Positions 11,640 through 21,400 of a stretch of 64,000 nt of DNA are shown one piece after another (positions within the stretch are counted from its first letter, which is position 1; every line of letters begins with the position of its first letter). Under the pieces are notes generated by a model. That model was not told the origin of the DNA. It made no database searches and saw only the letters and a program-made list of their open reading frames with translations. Origin of the DNA: Microglena sp. YARC (lineage: Eukaryota > Chlorophyta > Chlorophyceae > Chlamydomonadales > Chlamydomonadaceae); the NCBI GenBank assembly GCA_022414725.1, contig CM039464.1, positions 49,350,499 to 49,414,498 of the forward strand, written 5' to 3'. A program made the position numbers and the translations under genes.

Positions 11640-11860
11640 CGCCCTTCTGGGGAGCGGGAGCACCACGGTTACCCATTTGTCCGTCTGTGCGTCCGAAAAA
11701 TTGAAGCCTGACACGTCAGCCAACTGTCTCATAACTATGGCCACCTGCCTGTCTAACTGGCTTCGGTCAGCTCCATTCTGTTGCCACCTGTCGTTCCGTT
11801 ACCAACACACTCCGCCAATTTTCCGCGTCGCTTGCGACGCTGCATATGACTTGTTCCAGC
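11640..11860 (+). repeat. Dispersed repeat (GCGTCGCTTGCGACGC family), copy 2
   Basis: Closely matches the copy at 3757-3965 through GAAGCCTGACACGTCAGCC, CTGGCTTCGGTCA and CACACTCCGCCAATTTTC. Confidence 0.75.
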
Positions 11861-12929
11861 CGACTCTGGGCTGCCAATTTCAAGGCCTCTCGTCCTTGCC
11901 TGCTATGATACCGAAACAGACTTATGCATCTATGGAGCTCCGATTTGCCCGAGTTTTCACGGGAATAACTTTAGTTTGACGGGAATAGCTTCCCTCCTCC
12001 TGGCCTCCATGCCATTTGACCGTTGTAGTCTGCAGATATTGTGATCTTCACCACCTCCTGCTCTACGTCATAGAACATATACTGCATGACCAGCGGCCTG
12101 TCACACGAAAACACCTCGGATGCTGGGTTCTTCAACAGCACCACTTATTCTGCCTCCCGCACCGCCTTCAGCTTGTTGACACGTACGCCCGCGTACGCCG
12201 ACCACTTCAACCCTGCCCGAGTTATATCGCTACCACCTCGTCGGTTTTGTAAACCCATCCACTCCCTCAGCCAATATCTTCGACTTTTGTTGCAACCCGT
12301 TACTCGAGCCCGCCACTGACTACCAGACAGCTGATTATACCCCATACCTCTCGCCAGCTCGTTTTTCGTGCCTCGTGGCACCTCGGCAATACCAGAACCT
12401 TATGGGGCACCTGTCTCACTAAACCTGTCAGTAACATGCATACAGTAAATATCGAGATTGCCTTGGTTCGTACAGCGTTTTCAGCAAATCTGGGCTGCTT
12501 ACCGTCTTTCAATTCCAAGCCCCCCCGTGCAATAATCTAAATCTTTAGGGGGGCGAGGGGGGCGGACCGTTCCATGGCATGGGCTCACAATCAACCAACA
12601 AAAACTTGACTATTCCTTGCCTGCACAATCGGCTGATCAAACTGATCTCTGTTTGCATCTGCATCGAAATTGTATCAGCGCGCTGGTGCTGACTTCACAT
12701 TTTCCTATCACACCCGAATTCGTCGACCGGTTGTCAGCGGATTCTCCTCTGTAAACGCGCAACTATAGTCGAACGAGCTTCTGTCTGATCCATCCTGCTG
12801 CTTGCACCTTGCGACATTTCCCTAACTACGTTCTGTTTTTGGTATCTTGAAATTGATATCCCGGAATTCCATTAGAAGGGCGGATTTGTGAGGTCCCCCT
12901 CCCCCCTGTAGTGCATTGCTCGAGCCAGA

Positions 12930-14029
12930 ATGAGGCCAGGGCAGACGTGGCGCCTTCTCTCCTACTGCCGATCTTTGATTGGCATGGGCCCTTTCCAGGG
13001 AAGCTCCGCCCGCGGCTTGTACGAGTCCTCACCTGTGATCTCATCCCCTGGAGCGAATTTCGTAGCTGCTTCTACCGTGCCAAGGGTTTCAGGGTGGAAT
13101 TTCACATGGGCAGCATCCTGTGGGTTCGCATGGTCAGCAATGTCTACGGTTGCCTTATGCGAAGAGGATACCGAGGTTGTTAAGGACGAGCCCCTGGGCA
13201 GATATTTCTTCCTCAGCAAGGAAACCCGGCAGCGAATCTTCTTCATGTATGAGAAGCGAATCAGGTAATTAGCTAAAGATCTGGACTGCATATTTGGTTA
13301 TAAGCACTTCCCTAGTCCAGCACTTCAGCCCCTACTAGTCCTAGGCTGCACAGTGATCTGTTTGGCTTGACTTGGCCAAATACCAAAATGATGAGATGCT
13401 ACCCAACAGTTCTCAAGGCTTGAATCCAGGCTTGAGACAGTGACTCCAGAGAGACTCCAACATCTTTATGGGAGTGATCTACTTGGCCGGAGTTACAAAT
13501 TGTACTCCGTTGTACAAATTGTAGGCCTGTTGAAACGGTACGAAGGATCTTCATATTGGTGCTGTTGCTGTTGCTGACGACGATGCACGCTATCATGTTT
13601 TCTCAATGGCTCCAACATGTCGATGCGAGTGATCTACTTAGCCAGAGTTACAAATGGACTTGAGACCTGTTAGAAGGTACACATGAACTTAATGTTGGTG
13701 TTGAATTGCTGGTGCTGAGGATGATTTGGTTTTGTTTGGTGACATGGACTAACAGCCCGCAGGCTGCCCACCGTCTGGGAGCGGAGTAAACAGGGGTAGT
13801 CTAAACACTATTTCACCACACACCTGAGTACAGAATGCAATCTGATGGATGCTGACGATGATGTGTGCTATCATGCTGTCTCAAGGAGCCCTGCTTTTCC
13901 TTAATATATCATTAGCATATCGCCTAACCAATCTGAGCAACCAGGACATAGAGCTGCAGATGCTGTTTATACATAACCAGGAGGTATGGTACATGCACAC
14001 AGGGCCTCCCTGTTCTGTTTGAGCTGTTT

Positions 14030-14062
<33 letters not shown>

Positions 14063-17000
14063 GTGTTGATGATGATTACATTTTTCCTGGTTCCGTACTC
14101 GCCTCCAAATGTGCCCGCATCTTGAGTCTAGGAGGACTTATGAACATCCAAATGTATGACGCAGAGTTTTTTCCGTTTCAGAGAGGGGGTCTTATGGTAG
14201 CAATCAGGGATTTGGTGTCTTTCAAGGTTGGTCTCCTGAAAGCGATTTGGGTAGGGGGGTTCGGGTGGCGAGGCCCAGATTCGAGTCTCATGGTAGCAGA
14301 AACTTTGGCCAAAACAGGGTTCCAGGTGGCAATTGTTACTCGAAGCGGACAAACAACTCTGATATGACGCGATGCCGTTGAGTGATGATGTCTAGGTTTA
14401 CAGGTTCTGATAGACAGTTTTTGTGTGTGTCCTGTCTCCTGTTGTGTCTTGTGTCCTTTTTGTGATCTGTGTCCTGTTTCCTGATGTTTCCTGTGTCCTG
14501 TGTCCTGTGTCCTGTTTCCTGTTTGTGTCCTGTGCCCTGTTTCCTGATGTGTCCTTTTTGCGTTTTGTGTTTTGTGTCCTGTGTCCTTTTTGTGTCCAGT
14601 TTCCTATGTCCTGATGCGTCTTGTTTCTTGTGTCCTTTTTGTGTTCAGTGTCCTGATGTGTTTTGTTTCTTTTGTCCTTTTTGTGTTCAGTGTCCTGTGT
14701 CCTATTACTTTGTGTGTCCTGAGTCCTGTGACCTGATGTGTTTTGTGTCCTGTGTCCTTTTTTGTGTCTTGTTCCCTGTGTCCTGATGTGTTTTGTTTCT
14801 TGTGTCCTTTTTGTGTTCAGTGTCCTGTGTCCTATTACTTTGTGTGTCCTGTGTCCTTTTTGTGTCCAGTGTCCTATGTCCTATTACTTTGTGTGTCCTG
14901 TATCCTGTGCAGTGATGTGTTTTGTGTCTTGTGTCCTTTTTGTGTACAGTGCCCTGTTGTGTCCTGTGTCCTGTGTCCTGTGTCCTATTACTTGTTGTGT
15001 CCTGAGTCCCGTTTGTGTTCAGTGCCCGGTGTTCTACTACTTGTGGTGTCCTGTGTCCTTTTGTTGTTCAGTGTCCTGTGTCCTATCACTTGTTGTGTCC
15101 TGTGTCCTGTGTCCTTTTTGTGTTCAGTGTACTGTGCCCTGGCCTGCTGTGTCCTGCGTCCTGTGTCCTATTACTTGTTGTGTCCTGTGTCCTGTTGTGC
15201 TGTGCCCTATTTGTGTACTGTGCCCTGTGTCCTGATGTGTTTTGTGTCCTGTGTCCTTTTTGTGTGCAGTGCCCTTTTGTGTCCTGTGTCCTGTGTCCTA
15301 TTGCTTGTTGTGTTCTGGGTCCTGTTGTGCCCTGTGCCTTAAGCTTTGCCTCCTGTTGTCCTCTTACCCCACTCAGGGATCTCTCAGCCCTGGAAAAGGT
15401 GTTCGACTACTTCTCTTCTCAGGTCAGGAGGTTTGAACTTGTTTTAATGTCTGATGTTTCATCATCTGGTGATTTAATATCTGATGTTTTGAATACAGTA
15501 TCTGATGTTTCAATGTCTGTTATCATAATGTCTGATGTTTCAGCATGCTTTTTCATCATCTGGTGATTTCATACCTGATGTTTTAATACAGTATCTGATG
15601 TTTCAACGTTCATAATCACTGACACACAGTAAACGTATCTGAATCAGGAGCGTGAGAGAATCGAGTTCCACACCACACCCACACCACACTCCTACACGCG
15701 TAATCATATTCATAATCACTGACACTCAGTAAACGTATCTGAATCAGGAGCGTGAGGGAATCAAGTTCCACACCACACCCACACCACACTCCTACACGCG
15801 TAATCATATTAATAATCACTGACACATTGTAAACGTATCTGAATCAGGAGCGAGAGGGAATCAAGTTCATGAGTCCTACAGACCTCCTCCACTCCATCGT
15901 AGCAACCTACCCACCATCAACTGCTTCTGGTGTTGACCGGGCGGGCTCTTTAGAAGGTATGGTGATGATAGTAATGATGATGATGATGCTGATGGCGATG
16001 CTGATGGTGGTGATGATGATGATGGCATGCTTTCGTTTGTTTCATTTAACCCTCATTTTCTTGATGACAGCAGTGTCATCTTCAATTTGTTGTACCGCTG
16101 GGACAGAGAGTTGTACCGCTGGGTCAAGGTGTCCTTCTTCCATATATGCATCGATATCCGAGTCCATGAGTACATCAATCAAAAGCACGCCTTATTACGA
16201 GTTGTGAGGTTGAGGGGGCCAGCCCGTTTGCTTGCACTGGGGCCAACCGCCACTATCCCAAGGTAAATCAATCAATCAATCAAAAGCACGCCTATTACGA
16301 GGCATGAGCTTGAGTGGCCAGCCCGTTTGCTTGCACTGGGGCCAACCGCCACTATCCCAAGGTAAATCAATCAATCAATCAAAAGCACGCCTTATTACGA
16401 GGCATGAGCTTGAGTGGCCAGCCCGTTTGCTTGCACTGGGGCCAACCGCCACTATCCCAAGGTAAATCAATCCATCAATCAAAAGCACGCCTTATTACGA
16501 GGCACGAGCTTGAGTGGTCAGCCCGTTTGCTTGCACTGGGGCCAACCACTAATATTGATATCGTATTCTTTTTGTGTGGGGTGTGTACGTGGTCTATCAG
16601 CCTTCAGGCTGATCACTGTCTGCGGGCGGAGTAAACGTGGGTAGTAAAAACGCTACTACGCCACACTCACGAGTACTGAATGCAATCACTTATGTGTTCC
16701 CATTGTATCTAGGGGTGTCAATATCGTACTGGTCCCCAATGTTATGTGGGAGATGTTTCATACGATATCGTACAATATATTGATGTATTGATATATCGTA
16801 CAATATGTTGTTATATATTGTACGATGGTGTACAATATGTCACATGATATTGTTGACATGTAATACGATATATCTGTACGGCATCGTACTTGACAGCCCT
16901 AATCATATCATATTCTGTTAGGCTCGTGTATATTCTGTTGGGCTCATACATATTTTGTTGGGCTTGTGTCCACCCGCAGTGGATTCTGTAACGATACACC

Positions 17001-18499
17001 CTCCATCTTCTCTGCTCATTTGTTTTATTGTTAGTGTATTTTATGTCCTTGTTTTATTTTTGTATTTATTTATTTATACAAGGATTTTCACTTAACAAAG
17101 TAGGACCCCGTACCCACACCAGCGCCACCAAAGATTCAGAAAGATTCCTTTATAACTTGGAGGAATACCAATGTGTCCAGATCTCTGCTTGCATTTCTTC
17201 CTGCCTCTGTAATCACATGCCCTTCCATCTTCTCCCCCATGTGTCCAGACCTCCTCCTGCATTTGTTCCTGCCTCTGTAATCATATGCCCTTCCATCGTC
17301 ACTGCCATGTGTCCAGATTCCCTCCTGCATTTCTTCCTCCCTCTGTAATCATATGCCCTTCCAACCAGTTATTTTTCAAATCTGAAAGTGGTTTTTCTAG
17401 CTTTCTGGTTTTAGGCCTCCAGGGACAGTGTTTTAGTGCTTTCTATAGCCTTTTTAACTTTTGTATCGCGATATTTTCCCCTAAAAAACATTCCGGGGTG
17501 AAAACTAGCGATCGCTACATATAATGGTACAAAAAAGCCCTGCTTCCATCTTCTCACCCATGTGTCCAGATCCCTTGCTGAAATGATTTCTCACTGCCCA
17601 GGTGACTCTACTGAGATGGTGATCAACAACCCAACCGAGGTAAGTGAGGTGGCCAGGGTCAGGGTCTGGGCCAGAGTGTCACTGGGCCAGGGGTCTTCAT
17701 GCTCTGCATCTCACAATCCGAATCAAGAAGCTTCCACCAGATGCACCCTCGAGGAAGCTTTTGTTGGCAAGATGACAAAGCAAGGCGTAGTGCTGCTAAA
17801 CAGCCCATTATGCATCATTATAGCAATTCAGGGGATGAACTGGACAAAATGTTTCCGTGAGAATTCGAAATTTGTAATTTGTCGAGAATTTTGGCCTGGA
17901 AATCCGAGAATTCTCGACAATTTGGCCTGGAATTCTCGACAATTCTTGACGAAGTGCGAAACGTTAGTCCAGTTCATCCCCTGAATCATTAAGTGTCTTT
18001 CAGGTGCACCTGTTCATGCTGCACCTGGTTTTGCGGCAGCTGCGATACCAATTCCAAGCTTCCTCGGGTTTGCATCTGGTGGAAACTTCTTGCTTCGTTT
18101 GCTGGGCCTGGGTATGGGTCAGTGAGGGGGCCAGGTCCATTCTGAGCATACTCTGACCAGCCTTTGCTCTGATATAGTCTGTGCTTCACGATGTCTAGTT
18201 GTTTATTATTATTCATTCGTGATGCCTAGGCTTGTTGGACCTCATTAGCATGTGATCCCTCCCCCACCACCACCACGCACCACCACCACCACCACCTTAC
18301 CCCCCACACACACACGCAGCCACTCACGCCCCCACCAACGCACCCATGCACCCACGCCCTTTTCCCTATCCCCCATCTCCCCCCCCCCCCCCCACCCACA
18401 CACACACACACACCACACACACCACCCTCATCCCTCTTTGTGCAGCCCACCAAGCAAAACTCCATCTTCCAACAGATTGACACCGACGGTGATGGCTTG
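12930..18499 (+). CDS. MICU: MICU-type mitochondrial calcium uptake protein, 5' part (five exons)
   Basis: Regulator of the mitochondrial calcium uniporter, an EF-hand protein of the intermembrane space. Exons that join in frame: 12930-13264, 15377-15422, 15848-15956, 17602-17639 and 18446-18499, all GT-AG. Exon 1 (start MRPGQTWRLLSYCRS) encodes an Arg/Ser-rich presequence, a hydrophobic stretch (about 68-87, WNFTWAASCGFAWSAM) and an acidic segment, ending RQRIFFMYEKRIR. Exon 2 gives DLSALEKVFDYFSSQ. Together these match the MICU block seen as EYENRIR-STPDKIFRYF in human MICU1. Exon 3 (EREGIKFMSPTDLLHSI) corresponds to the VFMTP-DL motif. Exon 5 (SIFQQIDTDGDGL) is the first EF-hand loop with a DxDGDG core. 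The remaining EF-hands and C-terminus are not visible; the gene runs into a repeat array and the assembly gap. An additional exon between 4 and 5 (for instance 18013-18111) cannot be excluded. Confidence 0.85.
13265..15376 (+). other. Intron 1 of the MICU gene, repeat-rich
   Basis: Donor GTAATT at 13265 and acceptor CCCCACTCAG ending at 15376. It contains a dispersed repeat about 13735-13850 (GGAGTAAAC and GAATGCAAT motifs), a (GAT)n run near 14033-14066 and the GTGTCCT array (14420-15350) abutting the acceptor. Confidence 0.75.
14420..15350. repeat. GTGTCCT-based minisatellite
   Basis: Degenerate heptamer repeat (GTGTCCT, GTTTCCT) organised into larger blocks with TTTTTGTGTTCAG and CCTATTACTTGTTG. 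The cysteine-rich frames it opens are artefacts of the repeat. It ends about 25 bp before the exon 2 acceptor of the MICU gene. Confidence 0.9.
15604..15866 (+). repeat. 100-bp tandem duplication of the MICU exon 3 acceptor and exon start
   Basis: The acceptor CTGAATCAG followed by the first 21 nt of exon 3 occurs three times at exact 100-bp spacing (GAATCAG at 15641, 15741, 15841). Only the last continues into the open exon. In the upstream two, the copied exon start (GAGCGTGAG...) runs into CCACACCACACCC. Confidence 0.92.
16170..16550 (+). repeat. Four tandem copies of a dispersed repeat, 100-bp unit
   Basis: The unit contains ATCAATCAATCAAAAGCACG, TTATTACGAGGC, GCCAGCCCGTTTGCTTG and CACTGGGGCCAACC. 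Elsewhere in the window the same sequence occurs as single insertions (29699-29779, 41891-41991), so a mobile repeat has here been amplified in tandem. Confidence 0.9.
16710..16901. mobile_element. hAT-like MITE, 192 bp, A/T-rich and palindromic
   Basis: Ends are TAGGGGTGTCAATATCGTAC on the left and the reverse complement of TAGGGCTGTCAAGTACGATG on the right. Flanking 8-mers ATTGTATC and ATCATATC match at six of eight positions, consistent with an aged 8-bp target-site duplication. The interior has many ATCGTAC/GTACGAT palindromes. Confidence 0.75.
17166..17365. repeat. 68-bp tandem repeat in MICU intron 3, about 3 units plus a split unit
   Basis: Unit contains GTGTCCAGATC, GCATTTCTTCCTGCCTCTG and TAATCATATGCCCTTCC. 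The array resumes at about 17543-17600, where it runs into the exon 4 acceptor. The interruption is the hAT-like element at 17366-17542. Confidence 0.85.
17366..17542. mobile_element. hAT-like element, 177 bp, inserted into the 68-bp repeat
   Basis: Ends CAGTTATTTTTC on the left and AAAAAAGCCCTG on the right. Flanking 8-mers are CTTCCAAC and CTTCCATC (seven of eight identical). Removing the element and one flank restores a continuous 68-bp unit, which strongly supports insertion. A related sequence lies near 30068-30300 and 52552-52790. Confidence 0.85.
17826..17986. mobile_element. Short inverted-repeat element, 161 bp
   Basis: Perfect 19-bp terminal repeats, TTCAGGGGATGAACTGGAC at 17827-17845 and its reverse complement at 17967-17985. 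The interior is rich in GAGAATTCTCGA palindromes. No convincing target-site duplication. It lies in MICU intron 4. Confidence 0.8.
18246..18425. repeat. CA/CCA-rich simple sequence before MICU exon 5
   Basis: CCACCACCAC and CACACACA runs with C tracts, pyrimidine-rich on the + strand. It ends in the exon 5 acceptor CTCTTTGTGCAG. Confidence 0.8.
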
Positions 18500-20106
18500 G
18501 TAAGTCCTTAGGTGTGGGTGAGGCTGGGTGTGGGGTGGGATGGGATGGGTCTGCCAACAGATTGACACCGACGGTGATGGCTTGGTAAGTCCTTAGGTGT
18601 GGGTGAGGCTGGGTGTGGGGTGGGATGGGATGGGTCTGCCAACAGATTGACACCGACGGTGATGGCTTGGTAAGTCCTTAAGTGTGGGTGAGGCTGGGTG
18701 TGGGGTGGGATGGGATGGGTCTGCCAACAGATTGACACCGACGGTGATGGCTTGGTAAGTCCTTCAGGTGTGGTGAAAAGGCTGGGGTGTGGGGTGGGAT
18801 GGGATGGGTCTGCCAACAGATTGACACCGACGGTGATGGCTTGGTAAGTGCTTAGGTGTGGGTGAGGCTGGGTGTGGGGTGGGATGGGTCTGCCAACAGA
18901 CTTGAACAACCGCGTGACGGCTTGGTAAGTCCTTGGTGGTTGGGTGAGGCTGGGTGTGGGGTGGGATGGGATGGGTCTGCCAACAGATTGACACCGACGG
19001 TGATGGCTTGGTAAGTCCTTAGGTGTGGGTGAGGCTGGGTGTGGGGTGGTATGGGATGGGTCTTCCAACAGATTGACACCGACGGTGATGGCTTGGTAAG
19101 TGCTTCGGTGTGGGTGAGGCTGGGTGTGGGGTGGGGTGGGATGGGTCTGCCAACAGATTGACACCGACGGTGATGGCTTGGTAAGTCCTTAAGTGTGGGT
19201 GAGGCTGGGTGTGGGGTGGGATGGGATGGGTCTGCCAACAGATTTGACAACGCGACTGTGATGGCTTGGTAAGTGCTTAGGTGTGGGTGAGGCTGGGTGA
19301 GGGTGGGGTGGGTCTTCCAACAGATTTACACCGACGGTGATGGCTTGGTAAGTCCTAGTGTTTGGGTGAGGCTGGGTGTGGGGTGGGGATGGGATGGGTC
19401 TCCAACAGATTTGACACCGACGGTGACGGCTTGGGTAAGTGCTTAGGTGTGGGTGAGGCTGGGTGAGGGTTGGGGTGGGTCTGCCAAACAGATTGACACC
19501 GACGGTGGACGGCTTGGTAAGTGCTTAGGTGTGGTGAGGCTGGGTGTGGGGTTGGGATGGGATGCGGGTCTGCCAACAGATTGAAACACGACGGTGATGG
19601 CTTGGTAAGTCCTTAAACAGGTGGTGGGTTGAGGCTGGGTGTGGGGGTGGTATGGGATGGTCTGGCCAACAGATTACACCGACGGTGATGGCTTGGTAAG
19701 GATGCTTAGTGTGGGTGAGGCTTCGGGTGAGGGGTGGGGTGGGTCTTCCAACAGATTGACCACGACGGGTGGATAGGCTTGGTAAGTCTCCATATAGGTG
19801 TGGGTGGGAGGCTGGGTGGTGGGGTGGGATGGGTGGGTCTGCCAACAGATTTGACCGAACGGTTGAACGGCTTGGTAAGTGCTTAGGTGTGGGTGAGCTG
19901 GGTGAGGGTGGGGGTGGGGGTCTGCCAACCTAGATTGACACCGACGGTGATGGCTTTGGGTAAGTCCTTAGGTGTGGGTGAGGCTGGGTGTGGGGTGGGA
20001 TGGGGGATGGTCTGCCACAGATTGACACCGACGGTGATGGCTTTGGTAAGTCCTTAAGGTGTGGGTGAGGCTGGGTGTGGGGTGGATGGGTCTGCCACAG
20101 ATGACC
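18470..20106 (+). repeat. 85-bp array of an EF-hand micro-exon with splice sites, about 19 copies
   Basis: Each unit is a 24-nt coding block (ATTGACACCGACGGTGATGG plus CTTG, translated IDTDGDGL), preceded by CCAACAG and followed by GTAAGT, with about 61 nt of GT-rich intron-like sequence between. The first copy is the 3' end of MICU exon 5. The first five copies are essentially exact. The sixth (about 18900) has a damaged coding block. After about 19230 single-base insertions and deletions multiply toward the gap, as in unpolished reads. Because every coding block is a multiple of three with both splice signals, each could in principle be spliced in. Confidence 0.92.
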
Positions 20107-21106
20107 NNNNNNNNNNNNNNNNNNNNNNNNNNNNNNNNNNNNNNNNNNNNNNNNNNNNNNNNNNNNNNNNNNNNNNNNNNNNNNNNNNNNNNNNNNNNNN
20201 NNNNNNNNNNNNNNNNNNNNNNNNNNNNNNNNNNNNNNNNNNNNNNNNNNNNNNNNNNNNNNNNNNNNNNNNNNNNNNNNNNNNNNNNNNNNNNNNNNNN
20301 NNNNNNNNNNNNNNNNNNNNNNNNNNNNNNNNNNNNNNNNNNNNNNNNNNNNNNNNNNNNNNNNNNNNNNNNNNNNNNNNNNNNNNNNNNNNNNNNNNNN
20401 NNNNNNNNNNNNNNNNNNNNNNNNNNNNNNNNNNNNNNNNNNNNNNNNNNNNNNNNNNNNNNNNNNNNNNNNNNNNNNNNNNNNNNNNNNNNNNNNNNNN
20501 NNNNNNNNNNNNNNNNNNNNNNNNNNNNNNNNNNNNNNNNNNNNNNNNNNNNNNNNNNNNNNNNNNNNNNNNNNNNNNNNNNNNNNNNNNNNNNNNNNNN
20601 NNNNNNNNNNNNNNNNNNNNNNNNNNNNNNNNNNNNNNNNNNNNNNNNNNNNNNNNNNNNNNNNNNNNNNNNNNNNNNNNNNNNNNNNNNNNNNNNNNNN
20701 NNNNNNNNNNNNNNNNNNNNNNNNNNNNNNNNNNNNNNNNNNNNNNNNNNNNNNNNNNNNNNNNNNNNNNNNNNNNNNNNNNNNNNNNNNNNNNNNNNNN
20801 NNNNNNNNNNNNNNNNNNNNNNNNNNNNNNNNNNNNNNNNNNNNNNNNNNNNNNNNNNNNNNNNNNNNNNNNNNNNNNNNNNNNNNNNNNNNNNNNNNNN
20901 NNNNNNNNNNNNNNNNNNNNNNNNNNNNNNNNNNNNNNNNNNNNNNNNNNNNNNNNNNNNNNNNNNNNNNNNNNNNNNNNNNNNNNNNNNNNNNNNNNNN
21001 NNNNNNNNNNNNNNNNNNNNNNNNNNNNNNNNNNNNNNNNNNNNNNNNNNNNNNNNNNNNNNNNNNNNNNNNNNNNNNNNNNNNNNNNNNNNNNNNNNNN
21101 NNNNNN
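20107..21106. other. Assembly gap of 1000 N
   Basis: Exactly 1000 undetermined bases, a conventional scaffold gap whose true size is unknown. The left flank is the EF-hand array and the right flank is unrelated sequence, so the join may hide a large repeat array and the rest of the MICU gene. Confidence 0.99.
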
Positions 21107-21400
21107 CGCCCCAATCCCCCTCACCATCCCTCACCCTACCTCCACTCTTACCCCCCTTTTACCTACCCCCTTCCCCTCTCCCTCACCTACCGCCCTCCCG
21201 CAGAATGGGGAAAAGTTGGTGATAACAGAAACCCTTGGCCGTTAACCATTTGGGCTCGCATCTTTGCATACGACCATCAATGGGAAAGGAGAACCACCTG
21301 AAAAACCTGACCTTCCAGCCCCCTCCCCTGTACAAGGGCAAAGAAGCGCTCAGAAAGGAGTTTTGGACCCCAAATACTTTTGCTATGAGCATGGAACGCA
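21107..21400. other. Sequence between the gap and the 136-bp array
   Basis: C-rich leader, then CCGCCCTCCCGCAG resembling a splice acceptor, then about 200 bp whose translations look partly protein-like (for example ARIFAYDHQWERR in one frame, KGKEALRKEFW in another) but are broken by frame changes. It may be an exon damaged by sequencing errors. No family recognised. Confidence 0.3.

Larger units (their letters stand above)
10283..12929. other. Non-coding region with several dispersed repeats
   Basis: About 10370-10500 holds a decayed family-A MITE half. About 10765-11100 is a tandem repeat of about 2.5 units containing GTAGTCAGCCCCTCCACTAT. About 11125-11290 is a SINE-like repeat (family B). 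About 11640-11860 is a copy of the GCGTCGCTTGCGACGC family. 11870-12929 shows no recognisable feature and presumably includes the promoter and 5' untranslated region of the MICU gene. Confidence 0.5.
15957..17601 (+). other. Intron 3 of the MICU gene
   Basis: Donor GTATGG at 15957, acceptor CACTGCCCAG ending 17601. It holds a (GAT)n stretch (15960-16025), four tandem copies of a dispersed repeat (16170-16550), another dispersed repeat (16590-16690) and two hAT-like elements listed separately. Confidence 0.75.

Noticed and set aside
14423..15566. Cysteine-rich protein frames (CVLCPVSC type)
   Set aside because: Produced by the GTGTCCT minisatellite inside MICU intron 1.
18013..18111. Possible extra MICU exon after CTTTCAG with donor GTATGG
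   Set aside because: Open in two frames, but neither translation resembles MICU between exons 4 and 5, and exon 4 joins exon 5 in phase without it. Left as unproven.
18508..19928. Minus-strand Pro/His-rich frames in the EF-hand array
   Set aside because: Shadows of the 85-bp repeat. The coding sense is the plus strand with splice sites.
19930..21245. Frames of nearly 400 codons across the gap
   Set aside because: They consist almost entirely of N.
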